Below, one piece after another: positions 22,594 to 34,670 of a stretch of 64,000 nt of DNA (the stretch's first letter is position 1; each line of letters starts with the position of its first letter). This stretch comes from Nereocystis luetkeana. Its lineage: Eukaryota > Sar > Phaeophyceae > Laminariales > Laminariaceae. The DNA is taken from the NCBI GenBank assembly GCA_031213475.1, contig JARUPZ010000021.1, positions 5,246,438 through 5,310,437 on the forward strand, given 5' to 3'. The position numbers and the translations under genes were made by a program. The notes beneath the pieces were generated by a model that had not been told where the DNA came from, made no database searches, and saw nothing but the letters and a program-made list of their open reading frames with translations.

Positions 22594-25500
22594 TCAATAC
22601 TCGTAGTTGTAGCTGAGCTTGCCGTCGTCTCCAAGGCCACAACGCTGGAGGCACTTGCGCTGAGCCATGGCGGGGGCCTCCGGCAGTGCCTCTAGGAGGG
22701 CCTTAAGAGTGGGGTTGTCGAAGTTAAGCGATGCCTGCGTAGCAACCACGATGGTGAGAGCAGGGAGGCATGGAACGAAACGAAAGACAATGAGGTGAGA
22801 GGGCATGGGGCACCGCGATGAGTAAACCAGGGCGGTAGACATCATGCAGACATAGCAGAGCGAAAGGCGAGGCATTAAGAGGACGGCACGATGACCAAAT
22901 CACGATGGCAAAGAGTAAGGAGGGATGCGTAAGGATGACGCAAACAAAATATGATAAGAGGCGACACGATCCTCGAACGCAAACGCGCGCGGAGCATTTC
23001 TTCTGAATCAACAACGATGGCCGTGATTGCATGTTTTACCAATACTTGGAAGTACACGATTGCATCTTGCAAGGGAACAGACTTATCCCCGGGTCTTGAG
23101 TCACGCCGAGGACTATTTTGTGCTCGTCTTTCCGAATGAGGAGGCTCTTCATCAGATGAGCTACTCGACAGCTTGGCATTATCATTTATTTTTCGAATTA
23201 TGTAGGTGTAGCCCAGGGGGGCTATTCATCAATTTGCGCAATCAATGAATGGTTCTTGAGATTATAAAATTTTGGCCGTGGCAGCACAAAAATTGTGCTT
23301 TTCTTCGGAGGTGTGCATAAGTCCTCATGAGCAAGTAATCTGAGAAACAGTAAGGGTAGTAGCTCCCCCCTACCGAGGCATGGCTCTTACCACACAAAGC
23401 GGCAACACGTAACTTTTGAGCAATACTCTCGCACATCACCACCACACTCTGGATAGTCTGTGATCTACGTAGATCATTTATATCCGATCTATCTGCTATC
23501 GTGATGACGCGCTGTGCAGGGTCTGCTTTCCATCTATCTGTACAGATCCAACGAAGGGAAACTCAGCAAACATGCCCCACTGCTGTACGTAGATGATGCA
23601 AGGTGTACGGCTCCCACCGGGCAACATACACATCTGGGTCGTTCAGAGCAGGAATCGATTTTCCCTTGAAATATCTACCGTCTGACAATACAGTAGAAAC
23701 CGATTATCTGCCCAGGCGAAAACGCTGTACCTCTCAATGAGCAACACCATTAAAACTAGGTACTCAGAAAAAACCAAAATAAGTATTTCGAGCGAGGCAT
23801 TTTTCGGGACGCCTGTTCGACTCCGGGATACTATCCAGCGGGGATAATATACTCCGGGATTTCACGGTACTATTTGTATGGGATCTGGTCACCACGGGAC
23901 TCCCCGGGAGGGGGTTTAGCAACCACGGGATTCAATGGGATATTTTGTACGGGGTCTAGCCACGACGGGACCTAACGGGTTGTTTAGTGAGGAATGCGGC
24001 AAGCGCGGTACTACCCGGGACGGATCCAGCCACGACCGGACTGAAGCCGCAGAGAGAACATATTCAGCCCGGTGTACTGATGATGGTGGCAATGCGGATG
24101 ATAGACAAGACCGTATCGAAAATCTCGATCCCCAACGTTTTCATTTCCGAACGATTGCTACGCACTGACAAGGCTGACGCCCCCCCTCGCGTTTTCCGTG
24201 CGAGCTTCGGGACGCCAACCTACACCAACGACAACCAACTTTGCTGCAGACCTACCGCGCGACGAATGACGGCCAAGTCTTTTGATGCTGGGCCTACCGC
24301 AATGAAACTCATACTGCGGCACGGGTTGCACTTCTTTGGCTGAATTGTTGCTGACCGATTTGAGCTCCCCAAGTGTGAAGCTACCGGCGGCGCCAAGTGC
24401 GGTGATACACTATTACTGGTATATCTAGTAATTGTTCATAGGAAAACGTAAGCGCATGGAAACTTTGGTTGTCGGGTTGCGCAAACAAACTTCTCCAACG
24501 CCACTTCTTCGAAGTCAGCTTTTGATACACGTTAAGGTAGTGGTCCAGCCCCCCCTTCTTTCTGACGTTCCTTTCTTTCAGGAGCTCTCTTACCTTACCC
24601 CCCCCCTGAAAATTGAAAGTGCAACCCGATGGAGACGAGTACTGCAAATACTACGTATAGAAAAAAAAAGGAAAAGCGTTCCGACGATTTTGTGGGTTAA
24701 GGAGCGTCAGTCAGCCTGAAAAAGAAATAGACAAAATCGCTCTTATTCACACTCGTAGCACGCGTCTTTTCGGACGGAAAAATGGTATTTGAGTTTCCTC
24801 ACACGGAAGGAGCTAGAAAACAAGGCACCGCCATCCCCACTAGCGTCCGTAGCATCACTCATGAACTCATGAATGCCATTTTTTACCCCTCCAACAAACC
24901 AAAAAAGGCTACTGCTATTGCTGTAACCCTTGTCGGTCTGCTTTATCCTAAACAGGTGTCCTGTGCTGCATGCCAGGTATAAATGGGTGCAAGATTTGAG
25001 TTACGCCTGTAGCGTGGATTTCTCTTAACTAATACCTACCTGGTACGTAGCGGTTTTGTTTTTTTAATAGGAGACAAGTCAGATACAAATATCGTGCTTC
25101 CCGAGGTCCTCGCGACAACTTATACTCTCTTTACTGAATGCGAAGGGAACCATCCGTACGCAGGTTACCTGGATGGCCTCGCTGGGCAGCTCGAAGAAGC
25201 GAGTCGTGATGGTCACTACCCCGGCATCCTCCGAGTTAAGCGCGGCCAGGAACGTCGCCGGTTCGCAGTCGAGGTTTTGCTGGTAGTGGATGAGGCCTTG
25301 GGGGAAGAACGCCACGTCACCCTGGTAGAGGTCGTTGACCACGGCACCCTCGCCGCCGTTCTCCTCCACGAACGCTACCCGGAGTTGCTTCCCCTCGATC
25401 GTGTACAGCATCTGCAGAAGAAGAGGAACAAAGGCACAAGGCGGGGGGACCGGGGTGATCGACAGAGTATTAGTATTATACAATGGAAACACTGTTTTGA

Positions 25501-27749
25501 CGCGACATATATACCATCGGAGAACTCGAGCTCGACTCTTCCCGAAAAAAATACCGAGACGCTCTAAAAACGGGATGCTACAGGCTGGCGTAATGTAAAA
25601 AAAAAATCCCACCTCTGTATCGTATATACCGCGATGCTCTCGCCGGGCTTACTTGCTGCTGCTGGAGATAATTGAGTCCCGCTGAGGCCTCGACCGAGTC
25701 CGCCCTTGGCTAAGTGACACTAATACTGGCACGCTCGATAATATTGACGATACTTTTCAGTACACCTCTGGCAGATCCTGATCTACGGTAGATCACCCAT
25801 GGATAGTACTTCACCCGCCGTTGCCAGGGGTAGAGCAGGATTTAGACACCGTGCCACATAACCGACGCAGGCAACACGTGCTAGATCATAGCAGATTGCA
25901 CGGGTTCCACCCGTCAACACGAGCTATACGGTAGATCATGCAAGGTCGGGAAGATACCTATATTGAAAATCGAGGATCACGAAGGGAAGTGGGAATCGAT
26001 GATCTGCCTGAGATTCTGTTGAGATTACTTGGTGCCATCGCGATTGGGGGTGACATCAAAGAAGTCGATCGCCATAATATAAATAATAGCAGCAACGAGA
26101 CAACGGCAGAGGGATACGAACCTTTTGCTAGCCTACCTCTCACCCTCGAACCGAACCACAAGGCTCTCTCGCCGTGCGAGCTGTGACTACGGCACTGTTT
26201 TTTTCGTTCGTCCCATTTATTTGTTGCCCTCAATCGTCTTGCTCCTTCTCCATCCTACTGTAGTCGGAGCTAAGATCCATGGTCACTTAAGTAGGCATCC
26301 CCGCCCCCTGCCCCTACCGGTACGTGTCTTGCCCTTTTTCAGCACTTTCTCTCCTCGCCGGCTCGCGTGGAATTGTGCTCACCCTCGCTGTAATAGGCGT
26401 TCTCGACAATTGGTGTACCATTAGAGATAAAAAACTCCATACGGAGACTCGAAGCCTCGATCTCAGCCTAGGTAGTATTGTAAGTTAACCCCTATTAATA
26501 AACCACTGGTGTGGTGACCGGCTTTCCGCTAGGACTTCACTCGGTAGCTCCAGGGAGACAATTGAATGAGCTGTGCGGCGGAGAAAATCTGAAAAGCTGG
26601 ACAACTAGTGAATGTTTACTCACCTCCGTGGCGCGTGGGTGTATGTGAGGCAGGTTGATGGCGCAGGGTCCGAGGTTGACGAGAGCCATAGAGATGCCCT
26701 GCCCCTCTAGAGCGGGAAGCTGGTTCAGGTTTACTCCGCGGAGCTGGAAGTTGTCGACGAGGTTGTCTGGTTCGGGCCCCCCCAGAGAGAAGGCGAAGTC
26801 CTCCGTGTCGAAGGCTGTGATTTGTTGCTGCAAAGGGGACAAAGAAACAAGAGGAGCCCTCACGTTTTCGAAGACGAAGGACTTGGGATACTATTTCAGG
26901 GGGCCATATCTGGGTTATTCAGGACAAAATATGCTCTGTCAAAAATCGGAATATATGAAGTTATTGTGTAGATAGCGGGCCCTGATTCGAATGGGTTCCC
27001 GCCATACAGTACATGTTCTGTATGCATGTAAAAATACTAGTGCTGTATGTTTGCACTACTACTGCTGGTGTAGGATTAATGGTAGTGCCCGCAGTCGAAC
27101 CTCAAACCCACCGCACCAAGACTACGGAGGCGTGATCTTACGGAACAACTACGATGGTAGCATGCGAGTGAGTTTTCGTGTTGATACATATCATGCTCCA
27201 AATAAATGCTGTCGCAAATGCACCGTCATGGCTTCAAGGCAAGATGCAAAGGGAGGGGCGTGCTCAACCCTGAGCGAGTCATATGGTACGTATCACACCT
27301 TCCATGGTTGCCGGCATCTGTTAGAAACGGGAGCGAAGCCGCAGACGGCAGCTGTATTGATCGTAAAGCGCTGCTGCGGCTTTCATCTGCTGCGGACCCT
27401 TTATAAGCGCACTGTAGTACTGTTCATCTAAATTTGCGAGATGTACGGACACAGCAAGCATCGGTATGTACACACGCGGCCGAATCTACACAGTTGTTGG
27501 CGTGTGTGCGCAGCAATCGCACATGAAACACAGACGCTTAACCACTGCTTGCAATACCAGGTACCTGGCGGGACGTTTACACTGCGCGCAGACAATTCGT
27601 CGCGTGGTCGCTCTGCAGCGAGGGGCCTCGAGTCAACCTTGTCACGACCTATTACGTACCTGTGCCGTGATGGAGCCGGCGTTGACAGCAGCAGGAGTAG
27701 CGACGCCCGCAGCGAGAAGACCGATAGCAGCGCAGAAAGACGTCTTCAT
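22594..27749 (-). CDS. Germin-like secreted cupin protein, copy B (4 exons)
   Basis: Exons read 27749-27660, 26827-26624, 25411-25169 and 22734-22594, giving 225 residues with phase-0 GT-AG introns. The signal peptide is MKTSFCAAIGLLAAGVATPA. Box 1 is LPHIHPRATE and box 2 is GDVAFFPQGLIHYQQN, so all four metal ligands are present. Differences from the paralogues include FDTED at the start of exon 2, LEGQGISMALV, and EGKQLRV with NLDCEPA in exon 3. The last exon ends LSYNYEY, identical to copy C. B and C are the closest pair in exons, introns and flanks. The gene looks intact. Its role is inferred from the family as a secreted Mn-cupin of unknown substrate. Confidence 0.92.
23455..23640. repeat. 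GATC-rich dispersed repeat, copy 3 (intron 3 of gene B)
   Basis: Contains GATCTACGTAGATCATTTAT, CCGATCTATCTGC, TACAGATCCAACG and TACGGCTCCCACCGGGCAAC. The part around TACAGATCCAACG is also found near 51940. Confidence 0.55.
23812..24030. repeat. Degenerate tandem repeat of about 45 bp
   Basis: Units on the theme GGGTCTAGCCACGACGGGAC ... GGGATATTTTGTAC occur about four or five times in intron 3 of gene B. Confidence 0.6.
25755..25960. repeat. GATC-rich dispersed repeat, copy 4 (intron 2 of gene B)
   Basis: Contains GATCCTGATCTACGGTAGAT, CTAGATCATAGCAG, CGGGTTCCACCCGTCAACA and GTAGATCATGCAAGGTCGGG. The last element is also present in intron 2 of gene C (39805-39820), so this copy predates the B/C duplication. 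Confidence 0.55.
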
Positions 27750-27975
27750 AGTGGTGGTGGTGGTACGAGAAGTGGTAGTTGCGTCCGCCCTAGATCACTC
27801 CTTTGGCGGAGGCTCCCCGTCGCAAAAGTAGTACGGAGTGGGAAGGGAGTTGGCTGAGTGGGGGTAAAGTTGGCTGAGTGAAAGCGGTGTGAGTTGTGAG
27901 CGAGAGGACGTCGTACGGGGAACAAGTCGTGCAAGCGATCCTCTCGTATTGCCAAGATCGTGCCGGCTCGCTGCT

Positions 27976-28033
27976 CGCGGTTGATCGGCTTAATGACTTC
28001 TCAGTGGCAGATAGACCTTCAAACCTTTAAAAA
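27976..28033 (-). promoter_or_regulatory. Putative core promoter and conserved leader block of gene B
   Basis: TTTTTAAAGG (28023-28033, minus strand) is followed about 33 bp downstream by GCCGATCAACCGCGAGCAGC, then GAGCCGG and ATCTTGGCAA. The block ends about 230 bp before the ATG. It matches gene C almost base for base and genes A and D in its core. Confidence 0.5.
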
Positions 28034-28149
28034 TAATTTTCTAGCGGGTTTGGTTGGGGTATATAGTTGAGGGAGGTTCGTACGTACAGAATCTAGATAC
28101 CCGATAAACGTACCACCTACCTGGTACCTGGTAAGTAAGTCTCACTCTG

Positions 28150-28970
28150 GGTGGAAAAGTAAGGACCGTATACTCTTCACATCCAAAATAAAACGGTGAT
28201 AACATTTCCGGCCAAAGCTGTGTACTGCGAACCCGGCACGACTTCCTTCCTACTTCGTGTCGGAGACCACGAAAGGAAAAAAAAAACCAAGTTAGGGTAA
28301 GCTTGCCGTAATTTAATGTGTGTGAAAAATGTGCTACGTAGTTGTATTGATTTTTTACAGGTTACAGGTAGCAAGTTGTTTTTAAAATAGGGTAAAAGCT
28401 GAAAACAGGTATTATACTATTACTGTACGTACCTGGTAAGTATTTTGAGCCAATCACAGGTACACAATATGTTGCATCCAGGGAAAGGCTTTCTGGCGGC
28501 CCCGCCGCTGATTGACCAGCGCCCGATCGTAGCTACGTATTGTTGGCCGAAAGATCCAACACCTCTCGACAAAAATATTAATATGACCCGAAAATATTTG
28601 CCGACTCGGCCAGGCCAGGAATATTAACGCTCTTTGGAAGTTCGACGTTGTTTGTTAAGTCAAGATTCGACCGAGCTCCTATTACCGGTCAGAGGGATAC
28701 CGTCCTGGTCGGAAGTGTGTTTCATCTGCACACCCCAAATAAAGCAGTGTTTATATTATTCCCGGCTAAAGTGGTACATTTCCTAAGTCGACACGACTTT
28801 CTTAACGTACGTACTGCATGTCGGAGACCCACGTATCGCACCTTACGTACGAGTACCTCGTCCTTGGTATATTTTATTCTTGAAACCAAGCTAAAATGTG
28901 ATCATGTACGTATGTACGTATCTTTGTACGGTACGTGCTTCCTACAGGTAGCAAGTTGTTGTGATCCGGA
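28150..28970. repeat. Diverged direct duplication in the upstream flank of gene B
   Basis: 28155-28380 and 28715-28965 share, in order, CCGGCYAAAG, GTACTGC(A/G), GTCGGAGACC and ACAGGTAGCAAGTTGTT. A third related copy lies upstream of gene C (41655-41905). The segment between (28440-28570, including GACCAGCGCCCGATCGTA) matches 41930-42035. So the B/C duplication includes about 0.6 kb or more of 5' flank, and one unit was duplicated again on the B side. Confidence 0.6.
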
Positions 28971-29341
28971 CAGACGGGAGTAAATAAATAACTTGACATA
29001 CGGAACGGTGCACGGAACCATGTAACCCAGTACATACCTCTGGTGCAGGTACCCGGTACGGTATACCAGGTACATGACATATAGTACGGTAGTATGAGTG
29101 CTGGTGGGCCTGTTTGCTACTCCCATTGTTAATCCTGGGAACGCCTGACCGAGTCAACTGGACATGGAGACGTGGTGCCTGCAACCCAATACACGTTGTC
29201 GGCACAGTATGAACTCAGTTTTTTTGGTGGAGCATCAATGTAATTTACAGGTGCTAGCGGTACTGCCACGGCTCCGCCCGTAGGACTAGCTCTGCGTAGG
29301 GCATGCAACGTGGTATACAGTACCTCGCATGGTAGTACTCG
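28971..29341. other. No gene recognised
   Basis: GTAC-rich unique sequence, including one copy of the TACCAGGTA palindrome (29064-29072). Confidence 0.4.
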
Positions 29342-30584
29342 TCTTCCGTTCCCCTCCCTGCCTCGGCAAGGAATGCTGCGAGGCATGCCCTATCAGGCTA
29401 ATAACGAGTGGGGTAGGTCTTTCTGGCGGGTGTAAGGCCGGACTCACCCTCAAGGAGTGATACCTTCTTGCTGCTGCCTGTGGCCGCGAGGCTCAGGCGG
29501 CAGTAGAGTTGGGTCGTACGTGGTGCGTCAGGCACGGAGACCTACGATTCGCGCGTCTTTTTAGGCAGCTGCGGCAGAGCAGCAATGCTCAATCGGGGTG
29601 TCCATGCGCGGAGGCAGGCGCCACCACAGGCCACACTACGGCACAGTCTATTGCGCCGGTAGGAGGCTGGATTCGACGACGAGGGAGGAGGGAGACTGAG
29701 CGTCGACGTGCGGGGAAGAGACGGATTGACCTCCCCCTGCGCGAGAATTTTTATTTCCCAGATCAGAACCGCAAGTGCGAGGAGCATTTTGTTTTTCAGG
29801 ATGACGGAGAAAGGGAAACGACTGGAAGGGAATCGCAACGAGCGCACGCGCAAAGGAGCGGGTGGATTGGGCCAAGGCGATGATGCGGCCATGAAGAGCG
29901 GCAGGAAGACGGTGCATGGAGACCCATGATTTGCGCGCACACTATCATCACGAGAGAAGCAGTCATAGTTTGTTTTTTCCTGGTTTTGTTTTTCACGAGG
30001 CAGAATAGTATCTACCGGTACTCGTCACTGGTTTTTGTAGTTTAACGAGTTGTATACCCTTCATGGGGAATAACGTACGCAATTATCAGGGACGTGGTAT
30101 CATAACTGTGCTGCACCTTTTTGTGTCAGACAGTCCAGGAAGAGATGGCGATCGTTGATATTCGTGTGGCAGTAAGGTTCGATTGCTCCTTTTTTTCACT
30201 GCATATCCGCGAGTCTTCACTCTGACAGCACTCCAGATAGCAGGCAGGTGTGTTCCTCTTTCGTTTTCACGACTACCGTGCGTTTCGTACGGTGCAGGCA
30301 GCACTTCAGACAGCATCCGCTGTAGTCAGCAGCCACGAGTTGGTTAGTGGTGGGAACGGGGGTACTCTTCTATACTATAGTTGAGAGGATATACCCGCGG
30401 CCATGTTAGTTCAGTTTTGCACATTGGTTTTATCTTGTGTGCGCTTTTTCCGTCTCGTGTATTTTGAGGCAGCCGAATTTTCGTTTTTTTTTGTTTTTCG
30501 GATCTTCCTAGGGCTCCAGCACCTTTGTGTGACCACGGACTCCTTCGTCAGAGAGTTAATGTGAGAACAACAACAACCACAACT
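29342..30584 (+). mobile_element. 1.24-kb retroposon-like repeat, plus-strand copy
   Basis: It matches 45768-47043 in inverted orientation over its whole length, with high similarity and few small gaps, and its last 175 bp match 6396-6572. The 3' terminus is GTGTGACCACGGACTCC, then TTAATGTGAGAACA and an ACA microsatellite tail. The longest frame (29509-29883) shows no reverse-transcriptase or other motif, so it looks like a non-autonomous retroposon or the 3' portion of a LINE. Confidence 0.7.
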
Positions 30585-30599
30585 CGTAGTGCGCCGGGT

Positions 30600-33240
30600 A
30601 CCACTCTGCTCGGACCATCACCGTACGGGGCGATATCGACCCAGGAGATGTCCGGTTTTTTCTTCACCGGTTATTGGAATTGTACATGTATGAACTTATT
30701 TATGATTCGGAGATGGGGCCTTTCCATTCCCGGGTGGGGCGAAACATCGACTATGAGCCTCAGCTAAACCGTAAACCAGCCGGTGGGCTTCGGTTCCCAC
30801 ACCTTGCGGGGCGGTATCTATGCGGGAGATGTCCGATTTTCGTCCCCGAGTTATTGGAGTTTTATATATACGGAAGGACATCTGATCCGGGGGATGGACG
30901 TTATCGTCCCCGGGTGAAGCGGAATCTCGCCTTTGTTTCGAAGGGCAACTCTAACCGCGCGCTGGCCCCATGAACCCCAGCCAGATCAATGGTAGTTTCG
31001 GCACACAAGGTATTAAATGTTCCCCTTGTATTCGCATGTTGACCCTGGATTGAATCCGGGAGAGTTGCTTGCTATACCATTATTGGTGGTGTCCTCGTTT
31101 TCATTGCGGGCGACCCGGGAATAAGCCCTGAGTTCGTTGACTATATCATGCCGACGACTGTTGTTGTGCTTGTTTCATATCTATTAATAATCAACCAGTG
31201 GGTCGGGGTTTCCACACCTTGCGGGGCGGTATCGACCCGGCGTTGTCCTTTTACGCCCCCGGGTTGTTTGAATCGTAGATGTATGGTAGTGTTTATGATC
31301 CGGGGATGGAACCCTATCATTCACGGATGCAGTGGCACCTCACCGTACCCCCGACGGGAAATTCTCGCCGCGCGTTGGCTCCATGAACCCCAGCCAACTC
31401 TGAAATCAGCCATTGCGGTTAGATTTCGCACACCTTGCGGAGCGGTATCAACCCCGGGGATATCCGTTTTTGTCCCCGTGTTGTCAGAGCCGTGGATGTA
31501 TGGGAATGATTCATGATCAGGAGATGGGACCTTATCATCCCCGAGTATGACGGGACCTTATCATCCCCGAGTATGACGGGACCTCACCGTTGCCCCGAAG
31601 TGCAACTCTCGCCGCGCGCTGGCTCCATGAGACCCAGCCGACCATAAATCAGCCAGGTGAGGTTAGGATATCCGTTTTCGTGCCCTGGTTGTTGAAGTAG
31701 TATCTGTATGGGATGATTTTTGATCAGTGGATGGGAAGTTACCGTCCCCGGGTGCGGCGGGACCTCGACGTTGTCTCGTGAAACAACTCTCGTCACACAC
31801 TGGCTCCATGAACCCCAGCCAACCATGAGTCAGCCCGTGAGTAAGGGGTTTCCACACCTTGCGGGGCAGTATCGACCCGGAGAATGCCCATTCTCGTCCC
31901 TAGGATGGAGTTTGAGACTCAAGAAGATATCGTAACGAAGGATTTATGATCAGAGGATAGGAATTTTTCGTCCCGGGGAACGCCGGAACCTCAACGTTGT
32001 CGCGGAGGGGATTTCTCGCTGCGCGATAGTTCCATGGGCCCCAGCCAAACAGTAAAGCAGACAGTGTATTGGGGTTTCCACACCTCGCGGAGCGGTATCG
32101 CCCCGGGCGTTGTCCGCTTTGGTCCCCGAGTTGTTAAGAGGTGTACATGTATAGAAATATTTCTGATAAAGGGATGGGACCTCATCATCACCAGGTGCGA
32201 CGGGAGTTCGAGCTCGTCAGGAGAGGCAACTCTCGCCGCGTGCTGCGTCAATGCGCCCAGCCCCAGCCTATATAGCAACCAGCCGGTAGATCTGGGGTTC
32301 GAACACCTGTTTGGCGGGATCTACCCGGGGGATGCCCGCTTTCACGCCCGAGTTGTAGAAGTTGCAGATATATGGAAGGGTTCATGGTCCGGAGACGGGG
32401 CCTTATCGCCTCCGGGTCGGCGGGACCTCACCGTCATCCCGAGGAGAAACTCTCGCCGCGTGCCGGGTCCATGCCATCCATGAACCAGCGGGAATTGATA
32501 ATCACGACTGCGTAGGCGAGATTGAACTCACAACTACGGGCATATTTACGAGCCAACCCCGGATTTCAGCCGTTGCGTTTGGGGTTGGAGATAGGGTTGG
32601 AGTTGGTTGCCGGTCTTAAGGGTCGTAAGAATTACAGCGGCGGAACGTTGCGTGGCATTAACCTAGAATTTCCAGGGTTTATTCAGCTAGGCAGACGCTG
32701 CTGCAGGGCTCAGCTGTTGTTGCACGCTGGCCTGCGGGGGTTGGTTGGTGTGCTGGAGAGGACTGTGGCAACGAGAAAATACGAATCGCAAGGCCAAAGA
32801 CCCCGGGATGTTTCATAAACGTCCCTGTAGTCGTGATTTCAACCTTGCCTACGTAGTCGTGACTACCAGTTTCCTCAATCAGCCCGTGGGTTAGGAGTTT
32901 TCACACCTTGCGGATCGGTATCGATCGGGGGGATGTGCGTTTTCGTCCCCAGGTTGTTGAAGTTTTAGATGTAATAATTTATGACCAGGGGATGGTACTT
33001 TATTGCTCCCGGGTGCGTGTTGTCCCGCGAGGCAATCCCCGCCGCGCGCTGACTGCATGAGCCCCAGCCAAGCCGCGAATAAGACAAAATATTGGGGTTT
33101 TTACACCTTGCGGAGCGGCAACGACCGGGGGGGTGTCCGTTTTCGTCCCCGGGTTGTTGCAAGGTATATGGCAGGGCTATGATCAAGGGGTAGGACGTTA
33201 AGCGTCCCCAGATACGGTAGGATCACGATGTTGTATTTTC
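30600..33240 (+). repeat. Tandem array of about ten 225-bp units, each with hairpins
   Basis: Each unit runs CACACCTTGCGGGGCGGTAT, a GACCCGGGGGATG ... CGTCCCCGGG hairpin, GTTGTTGAAGT, a GATCCGGGGATGG ... CATCCCCGGG hairpin, CGGGACCTCACCGTTG, AACTCTCGCCGCGCGCTGG and CTCCATGAACCCCAGCCA. Unit starts are recognisable near 30615, 30795, 31210, 31425, 31660, 31850, 32080, 32300, 32900 and 33100. About 400 bp of unrelated sequence lies between the last two blocks (32490-32880). The units are strongly diverged from one another but keep the G/C stems. I cannot assign it to a known satellite or RNA gene. Confidence 0.7.
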
Positions 33241-34028
33241 ATTGATATGTGTGGCCCAAACGCCTGCACACCCAAACTCGACAGACGGGTGCACATTGAC
33301 ACCGCTGCACCAAGAAATCGCCACCACCAAACGCTTGCACACCCAAACTGCGAGATACAGAGGGTTGCACATTGACACCGCTGCGCCAACAAATCATCGT
33401 ACAAATAGAGCGAAAAACGCACAGGCTATATTGAGGTATATATTCTCGCACTGCAGCTATCCTACTCACGGCTTACAACGCACCAAGAAGGACAGCAGGA
33501 GATACACGCCCACACTTATCGAGACCCTTGATCAACATAAAAAATGAAGGACGCTGGAAAAGCCGTAGTCCTAGCCACTTCTCCATACCACCATCAACCA
33601 CCGGCCTTCGACAGTTACCCGGGGGCAGGAGAGCGCTAGTAAGCGGACAGCAGCCGCCGCAAGGAGCCAGAGGCCGCTGGCAGATAGGTGCCTGCTGCAA
33701 CTACGTTGGCACCTCCAGAGAGGACCAGGGTACGAAGTCTAGAAGCATTCGCCAAAACGAAGCGTTCAACGCTGCTTCTGCTTCTCCAGTAGCACTCCGT
33801 CCTACTCAGCTTTGAGCGTTAGGACGCTGCTCCACGGTTGCTACTGAACGCACATCACGACGGTAGGCTGTTGCAACCTACTTCTCAACACCCCCCCTCC
33901 CTAGCTGGAAGTCGCGTCCGTACCCCATGAAAAACTCTTTACCACTCGGCTCAACGCGGTGAAAAAACTCGATGGGCTACGCTATATACCAAACAAGGCA
34001 GTACGCTGCAAAACGTACGCTACAATAC
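33241..34028. other. 3' flank of gene C, homologous to the flank of gene B
   Basis: It begins with a 65-bp direct repeat (CGCCTGCACACCCAAACTCG and CGCTTGCACACCCAAACTGC, 33262-33395). It then follows the order of sequence found 3' of gene B. No coding sequence was found. Confidence 0.5.
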
Positions 34029-34285
34029 AGTAGAGGTTCACGAATTGATTGTTTTTCGAGGCTCCCCACTTGAGGGACTCCACACCATTCATTAGCAAAA
34101 CACCCAAAAACTGGCTTTTTTTAACTAAAAATAAAGGGCAACGCGCAGGATACTCCCATGGCTCCATGTACACAAAAAAACTCATTGTGCGAAACAAGAA
34201 CGACATTCCGACGATTCTGGGCCGAGGGGTCCCGTCATCCAGAAAACGTTCAAGCCCAAATGTGATACCTCTATCGCAGCACGCG
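34029..34285 (-). mobile_element. TIR-3 family element
   Basis: Bounded by GTAGAGGTTCACG and GATACCTCTATCGCAGCACG. The interior shares GAGGCTCC, ACTTGAGG and CCGACGATTCTGGGCCGAGG with the other copies. It lies 3' of gene C and is non-coding. Confidence 0.6.
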
Positions 34286-34670
34286 TCACAAGTGGGTTCC
34301 AATGCAGCCGTCGGCGGTTTCTCAGCTAGGAGCCACCGTGAGTTCGAACATTCTGGGCCCGAAAGTAGCCCCTTTTTACTCCCTTAAAATTAGGCCCACA
34401 CGAAACAAGGAACCGCCTATCTATCGAAAGCTAGCAGGAACTATCTACAAACACGGTATGGTGGCGCCTCGCGTTACAATTTTACGGTACATTGTAGGGG
34501 GTTCAAAACTATTTTACGGTGCAATTTGCTGGGATTGTAAAGTTGTCAACCAAGCCGTTTCTCTCGAGTCGAGGAACTGTGGCAGCCGAACAAATTGGGG
34601 GCCAAACGCACGAGTTCACCCTCTCGCTCTTAAAGTAGTCATAGCTGCAGTCGGCATGGCCCTGCGTGCA

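Noticed and set aside
30600-33240. CRISPR-like array
   Set aside because: Units are ~225 bp and strongly diverged, with no short identical repeats separated by unique spacers, and the host is eukaryotic.
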